From Pseudohongiella acticola (lineage in GTDB: Bacteria > Pseudomonadota > Gammaproteobacteria > Pseudomonadales > Pseudohongiellaceae), in contig NZ_MASR01000001.1 of the NCBI RefSeq assembly GCF_001758195.1, forward strand, positions 1,736,001 through 1,800,000: a stretch of 64,000 bases of DNA. Reading direction: 5' to 3'. Made by a program: the position numbers and the translations under genes. This document shows, one piece after another, positions 19,510-30,400 of this stretch (the stretch's first letter is position 1; the number at the start of each line of letters is the position of its first letter). The notes under the pieces were generated by a model. That model was not told the origin of the DNA. It worked only from the letters and a program-made list of their open reading frames with translations, and ran no database searches.

Positions 19510-19939
19510 CTACCACGGACCTCTGCTTAATAGACTGTATGGCTAAAAACAGCAGCAACCCCAACGGCCCATATAAAAACGTCAACGCCAGACAAGGCAA
19601 CAAGAGCAGGTGAGGCAGTCCAACCTTCCTCCCTTTCTCTACCTGCCATGCGCCAATAAAAAGATCCAGCGCAAGAAAATGTATCCAACCGGTGAGCAGG
19701 TTGCCCATATTTGAGAATCCCGCTGCAACGCCGGCAAGAGAGGAAAAATTGCCTTCGGGCTCGACACCCCACAGGGAGATCAGAAAGGTTGTATAGATGA
19801 TTGCCAACACGACACTGACTGCGCGCGCGGCAAGAATCAGGAACGCAGGCCTGAGCGGGGAAAACGCTAACGCGCCCCAGCCAACAAACGCCAACACCCC
19901 AACAATAGAAAACAGGGTTTCGTAGTCAGTATTAAACAT
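19502..19939 (-). CDS. ABA4-like (DUF4281) membrane protein
   Basis: The 145-residue protein has about four membrane helices. It contains the family signature GWIHFLALDLFIGAWQ followed by GLPHLLLLPCLALTFLYGPLGLLLF, shared with DUF4281 proteins and plant ABA4, which acts in neoxanthin formation. The bacterial role is unknown. It converges with the exporter, overlapping by eight bases. Confidence 0.82.
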   Translation of the reverse strand: MFNTDYETLFSIVGVLAFVGWGALAFSPLRPAFLILAARAVSVVLAIIYTTFLISLWGVEPEGNFSSLAGVAAGFSNMGNLLTGWIHFLALDLFIGAWQVEKGRKVGLPHLLLLPCLALTFLYGPLGLLLFLAIQSIKQRSVVVS

Positions 19940-20114
19940 AGTTTATTCCACCGATAAATTTGGTTGTCCGTGTGCAAATCAAGAGCGCGTTTGCCACAAA
20001 GCTCATTGCATGCGCTATCATTGATTACTGCTTGTGTGCGCAAGTATTAGTCAAACAACATCCCTTGTCAACCACTGTGGTACGAACTTATCGTTTATCT
20101 ATCACAACGGGCGC

Positions 20115-20204
20115 TCAGCCTATCGAAACCGGTTTCTCCAGCTCAAGCAACAGATCTGAAATCTCGGACACCTTTCCGGAGATCAGCGTTTCTGCATCAT
20201 ACAA
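20115..20204 (-). pseudogene. C-terminal remnant of a DUF2164 gene
   Basis: Read on the minus strand this stretch encodes LYDAETLISGKVSEIS and a further LLLELEKPVSIG before a stop. That is the last 29 residues of the intact DUF2164 protein at 43794-44045 with five substitutions; the DNA matches over about 80 bases with roughly 14 differences. Homology ends abruptly upstream, with no start region, so it is a 5'-truncated copy. The rest of the 395-base gap 19940-20334 shows no gene; it holds the promoter region of the efflux operon. Confidence 0.75.
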
Positions 20205-20334
20205 ATGATCACTCACAGCAACACATGCACATTGATTTGAGTTTTTAGCGACGGATTATCCCTAATGCCCCGTATAGGTCCGTGACCAAGCAACATGATT
20301 GGATGAATTCACTAAAACGGGGTAGAAACAACGA

Positions 20335-21660
20335 ATGAACAACAGTGGCCGGCCTGGCAGTAATAAAGGTAAACGTAATTTATGGTTACTGACATGCGCA
20401 GTTGTCATGGTTGTACTGATTCTGCTTCGCACTCAGCAAGGAAGCAGTGAGGAAGTACAGGACCAGGCACTTCTGGCAACGGTTAATATCGGTTCTATCG
20501 AAAATACCATTGCTGCCGCCGGCAGTCTGCAGCCCAGCGACTACGTCGATGTCGGCGCGCAGGTGTCCGGGCAGTTGCAGCGACTGTATGTGGAGATTGG
20601 CGATATTGTCAGCGAGGGGCAATTGCTGGCGGAAATTGATGCCCGCGTGCAAGAGGCGCGCGTGGAAGCAAGCCGGGCCAGTATTGAATCCCTGGAGTCC
20701 CAGATTGCTTCGCGCCAGGCCACGCTGGAACTGGCGCGTTCAAATGCAAAGCGGCAGGCACGGTTGAACACCCAGAATGCAACCAGCCAACTGGATTACG
20801 ACAATGCCATGGTGGCGCTGGCAACGGCTGAATCCAACGTAATTCAACTGCAGAAACAGATCGAACAGAGCCAGGCCAGCCTTGAGTCAGAGGCGACCGA
20901 ACTGGAGTTTACCCGTATCTACGCGCCCATGGCGGGCACCGTCGTGTCCATCGCCATGGAGGAAGGACGAACCCTGAATGCATCGCAGTCGGCGCCTACC
21001 ATCCTGCGCATTGCCGACCTGGGCACAATGACAGTGGAGGCTGATATCAGTGAAGCCGACATCGGTGACATCAAACCCGGCATGGAAGTGTATTTCACCA
21101 CCCTGGGCGGCGGGCAGCGCCGCTGGTACGGCAGCGTGCGGCAGATCCTGCCGACACCGACCATTGAGAGCAACGTGGTACTTTATACCGGCTTGTTCGA
21201 CGTCGAAAATACCGATGGCTCCCTGTTGCCCGAAATGACCGCCCAGGTTTTTTTTATCACCGCATCTGCCCGGGATGTTCTGACCGTGCCGCTGGGCGCG
21301 ATCACGCTGCTTGACGCACCGCGACGCAGAACTCCCGCCGAACGCGACTCTGCAGCATCCGGCGACTCGCCTCCTGCAACCGAAAACGCCCTGCCCCGCG
21401 AAGTCATGGCCAGCATCATGACGGCCGCGCGGGAACGAGGCATCACGCCACGACCAGCACTGGCCACGGTTATTGACGCCAACGGCACCGAAGTCCAGAA
21501 ACAGCTCATGATCGGGGTCAGCAGTCGCGTGTCAGCCGAAGTATTGGCAGGACTGGAGGCCGGCGATCAGGTGGTTGCCGGTATTATCCAGAGACAGCAG
21601 GCCAGCCAGGCGGCAAGGCAGAACTCCCCTACCGGCGGCTTCCGCCCTGGGGGGTTCTGA
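20335..21660 (+). CDS. MacA-like periplasmic adaptor (HlyD family)
   Basis: The 441-residue membrane-fusion protein has an N-terminal anchor (about residues 14-30). A lipoyl half follows (GSLQPSDYVDVGAQVSGQL), then a coiled-coil hairpin (about 100-185), the second lipoyl half (RIYAPMAGTVVSI) and beta-barrel domains. It ends in a Gln/Gly-rich tail. It should link the MacB-type ABC protein in the inner membrane with the outer-membrane factor encoded next. The three genes are consecutive with 4- and 8-base gaps, one operon. ATG at 20335 is the first plausible start. Confidence 0.92.
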   Translation: MNNSGRPGSNKGKRNLWLLTCAVVMVVLILLRTQQGSSEEVQDQALLATVNIGSIENTIAAAGSLQPSDYVDVGAQVSGQLQRLYVEIGDIVSEGQLLAEIDARVQEARVEASRASIESLESQIASRQATLELARSNAKRQARLNTQNATSQLDYDNAMVALATAESNVIQLQKQIEQSQASLESEATELEFTRIYAPMAGTVVSIAMEEGRTLNASQSAPTILRIADLGTMTVEADISEADIGDIKPGMEVYFTTLGGGQRRWYGSVRQILPTPTIESNVVLYTGLFDVENTDGSLLPEMTAQVFFITASARDVLTVPLGAITLLDAPRRRTPAERDSAASGDSPPATENALPREVMASIMTAARERGITPRPALATVIDANGTEVQKQLMIGVSSRVSAEVLAGLEAGDQVVAGIIQRQQASQAARQNSPTGGFRPGGF

Positions 21661-21664
21661 GTCC

Positions 21665-23659
21665 ATGACCAACTCAACACGCGACAACGAAGTCACTTCG
21701 GATACGCCGTTTATCGAGCTTCAGGGGATTCACCGCACCTTTACCACCGACGGTGGCGTGCAGGTTCATGCCCTCAGAGGCATTGACCTGAAGATCTATC
21801 CGGGCGAGTTCCTGGCGATCATAGGACAATCCGGCTCAGGCAAATCCACGCTGATGAACATCCTCGGGTGTCTCGACCGCCCCAGCGAAGGAAGCTATCT
21901 CTTCGGCGGGCGCGACATACGCAGTTTTGACGCTGACGGCCTTGCCTGGTTGCGGCGGGAAGCGTTCGGGTTTGTGTTTCAGAGCTACAACCTGCTGGCC
22001 AATGCCACCGCCGAAGAGAACGTGGAAATACCCGCCATCTATGCCGGCACCGGACACAGCGAGCGACGCCAGCGGGCGGAAACCCTATTGACGTCACTGG
22101 GCCTGGGCGAGCGCATGGACCACCGACCCAGTCAGCTTTCGGGTGGTCAGCAGCAGCGTGTGTCGATGGCGCGGGCACTGATGAACGGCGGCAAGATCAT
22201 CCTCGCAGATGAACCCACTGGCGCACTGGATTCGCAGAGCAGCATTGAAGTCATGAAGCTTCTCACTGACCTGGCACGTCAGGGTCATACGGTCATCATC
22301 ATTACTCACGAACCAGAGGTCGCGGCACACGCAGACCGCGTGGTTGAATTCAGGGACGGCGCCATCATCAGTGATTCCGGCACGGTACGCCCGACTGACG
22401 GCGAGCAAACCGGCAGCGCCATTGAAACCCTGTTCGGGGAACGCAAACCAGTGTCACCTCTGGGCAGCCTTCTGGAAGCCGTCCGCATGGCAATGCGCTC
22501 ACTGCGCTCCAACCTGTTCAGAACCATCCTGACTTTGCTCGGCGTTGTTATTGGTGTTGCCTCGGTGGTGGCGATGCTGGCGATTGGCGAAGGCGCGCAG
22601 CAGGAAATTGTGGATCGAATCAGTTCCATTGGTACCAATCGACTGTCATTACAACCCGCTCGAATGGAAGGCCAGCGCCGTAACCTGCCCTCCACACTGA
22701 CCTTTGAAGATGCCGATGCCATCTCCGCCGACCTGAGCAATATTCTCGGGGCCATGCCCCAGATCAATGGCAGCAGTACCGTGCGATATGGCCGGCAGGA
22801 CTCGGACACATCAATCACCGCAACCAGCGAGAATATGCCCGATCTGCAGAACTGGCCTCTCGCCAGTGGCGTATTTTTTACGCGCGACGACAGTGAAAGT
22901 TACACCGCGGTTGCAGTACTGGGCGCCACCGTTGCCAGCGAACTGTTCCCCGACGGCAATGATCCGCTGGGCAAATACATTCTGATTCGCAACATTCCGT
23001 TTCAGATTATCGGCGTGCTCACCAGTAAAGGTGCTGCCGCTGGACCCGGCGGCGGTGACCAGGACGATGTGGTTTATGTGCCACTGAAAACCGGCGCCTT
23101 GAGACTGTTCGGAGAGACCCGGGTCAATTCGATCTCGGTCATGGTGGACGACATCGAACAGATCGACACCACCGAAAAACAGCTGCGTGAACTGATGGTG
23201 GCTCGACACGGGAGTGAGGATTTCCGGATCTTCAACAGTGCCGAATTACTGGCGACAGTCTCGTCATCACAACAGACCTTCACACTTTTGCTGGGATCGG
23301 TCGCGGCAATATCCCTGCTTGTTGGCGGCATTGGTGTCATGAACATCATGCTGGTCTCGGTCACTGAACGCACGCGCGAAATCGGTATCAGGATGGCGAC
23401 TGGCGCCCGTCAACTCGACATCATGTGGCAGTTCCTGTCTGAAGCCATTGTGGTCTCAGGTCTTGGCGGAGTGATCGGTGTGCTCGGCGGCCTTGGTGTT
23501 GGTTTCATTCTGTTGCAGTCCGGTGTCGCCATCAAATTCACAGCATTGCCTGCCATCGTCGCATTCTGCTGCGCCACTGCCACAGGATTGATCTTTGGCT
23601 TCACACCCGCGCGCAAAGCATCGCGTCTGGACCCGGTCACTGCACTGGCTAACGAGTAA
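21665..23659 (+). CDS. MacB-like ABC transporter, ATPase fused to permease
   Basis: The 664-residue protein has an N-terminal ABC domain (Walker A GQSGSGKST near residue 54, signature LSGGQQQR, Walker B ILADEPTGALD). A membrane helix near residue 290, a large periplasmic domain (MacB_PCD) and three C-terminal FtsX-type helices follow. This is a MacB mechanotransmission transporter for export of macrolides, peptides or siderophore-like compounds; the real substrate is unknown. ATG at 21665 lies four bases after the adaptor stop; a longer start at 21575 overlaps the adaptor gene. Confidence 0.94.
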   Translation: MTNSTRDNEVTSDTPFIELQGIHRTFTTDGGVQVHALRGIDLKIYPGEFLAIIGQSGSGKSTLMNILGCLDRPSEGSYLFGGRDIRSFDADGLAWLRREAFGFVFQSYNLLANATAEENVEIPAIYAGTGHSERRQRAETLLTSLGLGERMDHRPSQLSGGQQQRVSMARALMNGGKIILADEPTGALDSQSSIEVMKLLTDLARQGHTVIIITHEPEVAAHADRVVEFRDGAIISDSGTVRPTDGEQTGSAIETLFGERKPVSPLGSLLEAVRMAMRSLRSNLFRTILTLLGVVIGVASVVAMLAIGEGAQQEIVDRISSIGTNRLSLQPARMEGQRRNLPSTLTFEDADAISADLSNILGAMPQINGSSTVRYGRQDSDTSITATSENMPDLQNWPLASGVFFTRDDSESYTAVAVLGATVASELFPDGNDPLGKYILIRNIPFQIIGVLTSKGAAAGPGGGDQDDVVYVPLKTGALRLFGETRVNSISVMVDDIEQIDTTEKQLRELMVARHGSEDFRIFNSAELLATVSSSQQTFTLLLGSVAAISLLVGGIGVMNIMLVSVTERTREIGIRMATGARQLDIMWQFLSEAIVVSGLGGVIGVLGGLGVGFILLQSGVAIKFTALPAIVAFCCATATGLIFGFTPARKASRLDPVTALANE

Positions 23660-23667
23660 TTACCAAC

Positions 23668-25071
23668 ATGAAAAATGATTTTCTTAAACCTTTGTTCATA
23701 GCGCTATTTTTTACCGGCTGTTCGACAACGGATCTTCCGGAACTGGCGCCAGGTGATCTACCAACACAGTGGCAGGCTGCCGCTGCGTCAACCGCACGGG
23801 AGTGGCCCGATCAGAACTGGTGGACAGAATTTGATAACGAGGAATTGAGCAGCTACCTGGAACAGGTTAAATCCAACAATTTTGATCTGGCAATAAACGA
23901 TCGCAACCTGACATCGGCGCAAATTCTGTTACGCGATGCGGGTTTCGATCTGCTTCCCAACCCGGTGGTCTCGATCAGCACGCAACCCTCATACAGTGAG
24001 GTCAGGGTTGACGGCGAAACCCAGCGCGGCTCATCCGGGTCCGATCTGGTGCTGGGGGTCGCTGCCAGCTATACCAACATCCTCAGCAAACCTGCAATCT
24101 ATGACGAGGAGTTGGCTGACTATGACTATCGGGTGGCACAAGCCGCCGACGTGTCACTGAATACATTCTCCACTGCCGCATCCGTGTATTTTCAGCTGCT
24201 GCTGACGCGTGATCGGATCGAATTTACCGAACAGAACGTGGAGAACGCCCAGACCATTTATGAAATCGCACAGGCACGGGTCGACTCTGGTGTTGCGGTG
24301 CCCATCGAAGCATTGCAACAGCAGATCTCGCTGGAACAACAGCGCATCAGCCTGCAGAACCTGAGACAGGATGAGATCTCACTGCGAGGGTCACTGGCCC
24401 TGCTCAGCGGGCAATCCATGCAAGGGTTTAATCTTGACGGCACCACACTGGACGCCATTGCGATTCCAGACATTCAACCCGGTTTGCCGTCGGAATTACT
24501 AAGCCGAAGGCCCGACCTGGTATTGGCTGAGGCAGACCTGCGCAGTGCTCGCGCAAACGTTGACGTGGTTAAAACCAGCTTCCTGCCACAAATATCCCTG
24601 ACCGCCAGTGGCAGTACTTCGAGTAGCTCACTCAGTGCGCTGGTAGCAAATCCGGACAGCGTGATTGCACTTAGCAGCAGCATTGCCCAGGTGCTGCTGG
24701 ACAACGGCCAGCGTGGACGCAATATCGATCTGGCAACACTGACTCTGGAAAACAGTTTGAGCCGTTATCGCGCGGCCGTTATCAATGCCTTCAACGAAAT
24801 AGAAATTATTCTGGGTAATGTGGCGTTTCTGGCAGCACAGAGTGAGGTGGCGATACGCAATCTTGACGCTGCCGAAGAATCGTTTCGTATTGCCGAATTG
24901 CGCTACCAGGAAGGCGTCGTCGACTTTGAAACGGTATTGAATACCCAGAATGTTCTGTTTCAGACGCGTTCCAGCTACCTGGATAGCAAACTGGCGCAAT
25001 TGAATGTTGCTGTTGCACTGTATCAGGCACTCGGTGGCGGCTGGGAGGTTGCAGAGCGGTCTGCCATCTGA
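23668..25071 (+). CDS. Outer-membrane efflux factor, NodT-type lipoprotein
   Basis: The 467-residue protein begins with a lipoprotein signal (lipobox FTGC, cysteine at about residue 18). It has the duplicated TolC/NodT architecture with LLTRDRIEFTEQNV, LSRRPDLVLAEADLRSARANV and RYQEGVVDFETVLNTQN. It completes the tripartite efflux pump with the two genes before it (8-base gap). It converges with the 7TM-DISM sensor gene. Confidence 0.93.
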   Translation: MKNDFLKPLFIALFFTGCSTTDLPELAPGDLPTQWQAAAASTAREWPDQNWWTEFDNEELSSYLEQVKSNNFDLAINDRNLTSAQILLRDAGFDLLPNPVVSISTQPSYSEVRVDGETQRGSSGSDLVLGVAASYTNILSKPAIYDEELADYDYRVAQAADVSLNTFSTAASVYFQLLLTRDRIEFTEQNVENAQTIYEIAQARVDSGVAVPIEALQQQISLEQQRISLQNLRQDEISLRGSLALLSGQSMQGFNLDGTTLDAIAIPDIQPGLPSELLSRRPDLVLAEADLRSARANVDVVKTSFLPQISLTASGSTSSSSLSALVANPDSVIALSSSIAQVLLDNGQRGRNIDLATLTLENSLSRYRAAVINAFNEIEIILGNVAFLAAQSEVAIRNLDAAEESFRIAELRYQEGVVDFETVLNTQNVLFQTRSSYLDSKLAQLNVAVALYQALGGGWEVAERSAI

Positions 25072-25132
25072 CTCTGAGTCAGAACAGCCGATATCCTGAA
25101 TCGGTTTCCGCCGGATTTGTCCTGCCTGGAAT

Positions 25133-27382
25133 CTAGCCACGCTCACCACTGGTTAGCGCCTGCAACTCCAGCAGCGAGTACTTCAGCGCATCCCGGGTTT
25201 CAGCTGGCAAATTTTTCTTGTCCTTGATTGCCGCCAGCACGAAGTAGCCGGTACGGGCGACCTGTCGCCAGCGTGGGCGCTTGGGAAAACTTTCCTCGCT
25301 CAGATAGCGATCAAGTGTCCGTGTGCGCAGCCGGCCATTGTCGATGACGATAGCCCACAGCTTGCTCTGCTGGGCGAGCTCTACCTTGGTATTGCCGGTA
25401 TACATCTCCCAGCACTCCACGGCCAGGCACATTGTCTCGATCAGGCGCGCCTTCAGGGAGCTACTGGGCTGGGCATCTGTCGGATGACCGGTCAGTTCGC
25501 TTAATTTGTCATAAACATCCTGCAATTGCTGACGGGCTGCCGGTGCCGCATCGATCAGCAGGGGTTCCAGCGATTGCAGCTGTTTGGACATGGAACCCAG
25601 TCGGTCTCTGGCTTTGGCCATCATACGGAAGGCCTGCAATGGATCCTGCAAACTGTCGTCAGTAGCCGGATCGTTTAACACCAGCAGATAAAAAGCATCG
25701 TCCACACCAATCTGTGCCAACCGACCTCGGGTCAAAATCTCCCTGCCGCTGGCTTTCAGGCAAAGATCTTCAACGCTAACAGCGTGATCTTCGTCATCTT
25801 CGTGGCTGGCCAGGCGGTTGAGCGCGAAAGGCGTTTCTCCCCGTGCGTGCGACACCAGTTTGTTGAAATCGATATCCTGCAACTCGACTTTGCTGAAACC
25901 CAGCATATTGCAGAAACCTTCGGAGGCAAAGGTGATATAGCCGGCCTCGTTCAGGGCGACCAGCCTGAGATCACTGTGCTCGAGAATCTGTTGCAGGCGG
26001 GTCTGGGACAGCTTCAGCTGCTGCTCTGCCTGCTGGAACTGCTGAATCTCGGATTCCAGGCGCGCAGTCTCCTGCAGGGCCTTATCCTTTTCACCTTCCA
26101 GCAACTTGAAACGCCAGGCCAGGGCGAAGGAGAACAGCACGGTTTCTGCCATCAGACCAATGAACGTGGCATTATCATTGAACCAGTTGTGCGGAAACCA
26201 GCCCAGCACCAGCGTACCAAAGCCAATAATCAGTCCAATCTCACCGGCCAGCGTCACCAGCAGATAGAGTTTGGCCAGCGCATGTCCCCGCGCAACGCCA
26301 TCCACCATGGCATAGATAGTTGCCGAAAACGCAAAAAAGCTGAAGATCACTGAGCTGACCTGAAACAGACCAAAATCCTGCGGCACTATGGCCAGCAACA
26401 GCAATATGACCGCGCCGGCAATCAGCAGGTCAAAGACCCTGGCAAGCACCCGGTGGTAGGTATTGATACCCAGGAAGGAGCGCGTGAACAGTAGCCGGGT
26501 GAGACTCATCAATGCCACTGACGCACCACTAAGATGACGCATGAAATAGTTGTCATTCAGATCCAGAAACACCATGTGGCCATTGACGCCCAGATATACC
26601 AGCAAAACGGCGGTCGCATAGGCTACATAGTAGAGGTAGTTGCGGTCCCTCACGGTCAGAAACAGGAACAGGTTGTAGAGAATCATGATGCTGATGGTGC
26701 CGTAGAACAGGCCCATGATCAGGATTCCCCAGGCTTCGTCGCGCTTGAAAGCGGATTCCGACCACAGCGTCAACGGGACATGGAAGTTGCGAAACGATGT
26801 AGCCCGTACATAAACAGTACTGTCGGTATCCGGAAACAGGCGAACCACGAAGCCACCTGGCAGCGTCCGCACCTCCCTGGCATGAAACCGGGTCTGGTTA
26901 TTGTGCATGTGCAGACTTTCCAGCACGTCACCATCGCCATCGAGTACCCAGACAAATACATCATTGGTCGGTTTGGGCGGCCCTATTTCCAGCAAAAAGG
27001 GCAGGCCGGCGTCCCGCAAATCAGGCGCCCAGTCCAGATCCAGCCTGAACCACAGCGCAGAATCGGTATATCCAAAATCCAGATCAAAGGGGACATTGCT
27101 GCCGAAATCGGCAATCGACAGAGACCCGGATACCTCCTCAAATGTCAGCATGGCGGACGTGTCTTCCAGCAGCTGCACATGGTCTGCCAACGACAGCGAG
27201 TCGACCCCTGCATCAATTCTGATTGATTCGGACCAGGAATTTGAAAATGCGATTGTCAGCAGAAGACTGGCAATCCAGGCAATGGGACGTACGCACGAGC
27301 TTGAGGGAGGGGTCAACAATGGATCCTGTTTCTTTATTAAATACATATTGTTATTGCTTCTTTGGCCCAATATTAGCCCCAT
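25133..27382 (-). CDS. 7TM-DISM sensor with PAS-like domain
   Basis: The 749-residue protein has a signal peptide or first helix (about 33-52), then an extracytoplasmic 7TMR-DISMED2-type domain (about 60-200). Seven membrane helices follow (about 205-400), then a coiled coil (about 410-450) and a PAS-like domain (ILEHSDLRLVALNEAGYITF). The C-terminal ~200 residues include QQSKLWAIVIDNGRLRTRTL. I see no kinase, GGDEF or HTH output domain, so the output is unknown. The gene is divergent from the giant adhesin, with starts 90 bases apart, suggesting shared regulation or control of adhesion. The start could also be the ATG at 27346. Confidence 0.82.
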   Translation of the reverse strand: MGLILGQRSNNNMYLIKKQDPLLTPPSSSCVRPIAWIASLLLTIAFSNSWSESIRIDAGVDSLSLADHVQLLEDTSAMLTFEEVSGSLSIADFGSNVPFDLDFGYTDSALWFRLDLDWAPDLRDAGLPFLLEIGPPKPTNDVFVWVLDGDGDVLESLHMHNNQTRFHAREVRTLPGGFVVRLFPDTDSTVYVRATSFRNFHVPLTLWSESAFKRDEAWGILIMGLFYGTISIMILYNLFLFLTVRDRNYLYYVAYATAVLLVYLGVNGHMVFLDLNDNYFMRHLSGASVALMSLTRLLFTRSFLGINTYHRVLARVFDLLIAGAVILLLLAIVPQDFGLFQVSSVIFSFFAFSATIYAMVDGVARGHALAKLYLLVTLAGEIGLIIGFGTLVLGWFPHNWFNDNATFIGLMAETVLFSFALAWRFKLLEGEKDKALQETARLESEIQQFQQAEQQLKLSQTRLQQILEHSDLRLVALNEAGYITFASEGFCNMLGFSKVELQDIDFNKLVSHARGETPFALNRLASHEDDEDHAVSVEDLCLKASGREILTRGRLAQIGVDDAFYLLVLNDPATDDSLQDPLQAFRMMAKARDRLGSMSKQLQSLEPLLIDAAPAARQQLQDVYDKLSELTGHPTDAQPSSSLKARLIETMCLAVECWEMYTGNTKVELAQQSKLWAIVIDNGRLRTRTLDRYLSEESFPKRPRWRQVARTGYFVLAAIKDKKNLPAETRDALKYSLLELQALTSGERG

Positions 27383-27471
27383 TTATTCAGCTTGGCCAGA
27401 CAACTTGCACATGGATTGCTGACATACTCCGATCAATACAAAACTATCACCAGCGTTAACAGGAAAAATCC

Positions 27472-30400
27472 GTGCCCCCAAAGCAATTCAAACGTCTTGA
27501 ATTGGCTGTCGCCATTTGCGCCGCCAGCCTGACCATGCACGCCAGCCGCGCTCAGGACCTGCCCCAGGGCGCCGATGTCGGCCACGGCAAGGTCAGCATC
27601 GATGTGCAGGGGCAGCACATGGCTATCCAACAGGACAGCCAATACGGTATCGTCAACTGGGACAGCTTCAGTATAGGTGCCGGTTATCACGTCAATTTCG
27701 ACAATGGCAGCGGGGCCACGCTTAACCGCGTCACAGGCACCGACGTTTCCAGCATTTACGGCGAGCTCACCGCCAGCGGCAGTGTCTTTCTGTTAAACAG
27801 CAACGGCATCGTCATCGGTAAAGGTGGACGTGTGCTCACCGGTGGTCATTTCATTGGCTCTACCCTCGACATCACCGACACCGACTTCCTGGACGGTGGT
27901 GGCTTCACGCTGTCTGGTGAATCCCTGGGTGGCGTCACCAATCTGGGCAGGATTTCATCCTCCGGCGGCAATGTCCTGCTGGCGGGCTACACCGTGGACA
28001 ATCGCGGCGATATTAATGCTTCGCAGGGCCATGCAGGACTTGCTGCCGGCACCCGCGTGGATGTGCTGACTGACACCAGCTGGGCGCGCGGCGCCTTTGC
28101 CGTAAAACTTGGCGAACGTGACAATTCGGTCAGCAACGAAGGTCGCATTAACGCCATGGTGGCCGAACTGCGCACCCATAACGGCAATATTTATGCCCTG
28201 GCCGGCAACAACAGCGGCCTGATCCAGGCCACCGGTGTGCGCAGCGAGGGTGGAAAAGTCTTCCTGACCGCCGGCGACGGTACTGTGCAAAGCAGCGGTA
28301 CCATTGCCGCCATCAACGCCGATGGCAGCGGCGGCGACATCGAGATCAACGCCCAGGCCATTGAGAACTTCGGCGGTGTGCAGGACGTCAGTGGCAGCTC
28401 AGGCGGTCGTATCGAGCTGACCGCAGAGTCGATCATCACCGATACCCTGATGCATGCCGACGGACTTGACGGCAATGGCGGTCTGATTACGCTGGAAGCA
28501 GAGCACGAGGCACTGCTGACATCAGCTGGCACAATCAGTGCCCGGGGCACCATTGCCGGCGGTGAAGTGGTGGTGGACGCCGGCACGGGCAAGACCCTGT
28601 TATCCGGGACTATCAACGTTTCCGGGCGTCTGCAGGGCGGTCGCGCCAGCCTGTGGGGCAACAGTGTGTCGATGTTCGGGGGCAACATTGCCGCCGAGGG
28701 CAGTGCGCTGGGCGGCGAGGTCTACCTGGGCGGTGGCTGGCAGGGTGACAGCATCTGGCAGAACACACCGCTACTGGCGGTCGCCAATTCCCGGTCCACT
28801 TATATCAGCGACACCAGCCATATCAGCGTCGACGCAGGCTTGCTCGGCAAGGGCGGTACAGTAGTCGCCTGGTCCGATGGCGTCACACAGTTCGCCGGCA
28901 CCATCACCGCCCGTGGCGGCCTGCGCGGCGGCAATGGCGGTCGCGTGGAGACCTCAGGGCTGCAGGGCCTGGGCGTTGATGGCAATGTGGATGCCAGTGC
29001 CCGCGCCGCCTATGGAATCAATGGCGCATGGCTGCTGGATCCCAAAAATATCACCATTATCGAATCCGCCGCACCGCTGGAAGAATTCCAGCGGGTACTC
29101 AGCGAACCGGGCTTCATCCCAACATCGACGTCGAGCTGGAATTTTGGCCAGGACGTGGATATCAGTGGCAATACGTTTATCGTGTCGACGGACGATCGCA
29201 CTTCAGGAGGCCGGTCCTCCGGGGGTGTTTATGTATTCGAAGACGGTATGTTTAAAGCCACACTGACCAGTGGTCTTTCCAGCGCAGTCAGATTTGGCAA
29301 GACGATTGCCATTGCGGGCGACTTTGTTGCCGTATCCGCGCCCGGCGATAATCAGACGGTGCAAAACACGGCCAACCAACAGCGAGGCTCGATCTCCTTT
29401 TTTCACCGGGGCAATGGCTGGAAAAACGGCACACAAAGCCTGGTAAGCAAGCAATACAACCCCTACTCCAAACAATCCAACGATTTTTCCAGTGACGACT
29501 GGGGCGCTGCGCTGGTCGGTGCCAAGTTTTCCGGCACTGCGTATTTCTACATCAGCAACCCGCTGGCTGATCCGAATTCAGTGAATGGCCAGGACGCCGG
29601 CACGGTGCACGTTTATGGCTGCTACTCATCAACCAACTGCGGAGCGGCCGGTGAGTTTACCGCTGTCGAGAGGGTTGCCGATCAACGTTATGGCACGACC
29701 CTGGCAGCCGATGGCGACGTGGTCGTGATCGGCAGCACCAAGTCTTACCACCCCACGATTCCGGCCAATCAGCTGGATGTGTTTGTCGGATTTAATCGCT
29801 TGAATCTGACGGTAACTGATTTTTCCAACATAACCAGTTTCGACGTTGATGACAGGACCCTGGTGGTAAACGCAGGCAACAACTTCCGACAATTTGATCT
29901 GTCTGTTGGCGACAGCGGCACGCAGGCTCAGCAAAGCGCTGCGTGGACCATTGCCAATCCCGGCACCGGCAACTGGTCTGGCAACCACATTGCTGTATCA
30001 GGCGATTCACTGCTGGTTGAGAACGCTTTTACCAGCGGCGGTTTATCGCACGCAATCTATCAGCGACCAACTGCCGGTTGGGGCGCCTGCGCCGAGACCG
30101 GTTGCACGCAGGGTTTGGCCGTCAACCTCAGTGGCTTACATCCCTATGCCATTGCCCTGGACGGCGATCTCTCCATCATCGGACAGAAAGACTGGGCCTC
30201 CCCGGTGGTGCAGGCTGGCCGCATCAATACCTTTACGCGTCATAACGGAAACTGGGCCTATGGCGATACTTACGGTACCACCCGACTTAATTACTCAACG
30301 GAGTTTGGCCAGTCTGTTGCCATCGATGGTGATACCTGGGTAGTGGGCGATCCAGGCGTCGCGCACAACGTTACTTTTGAGGGCGCTGCCTACATTTTTG

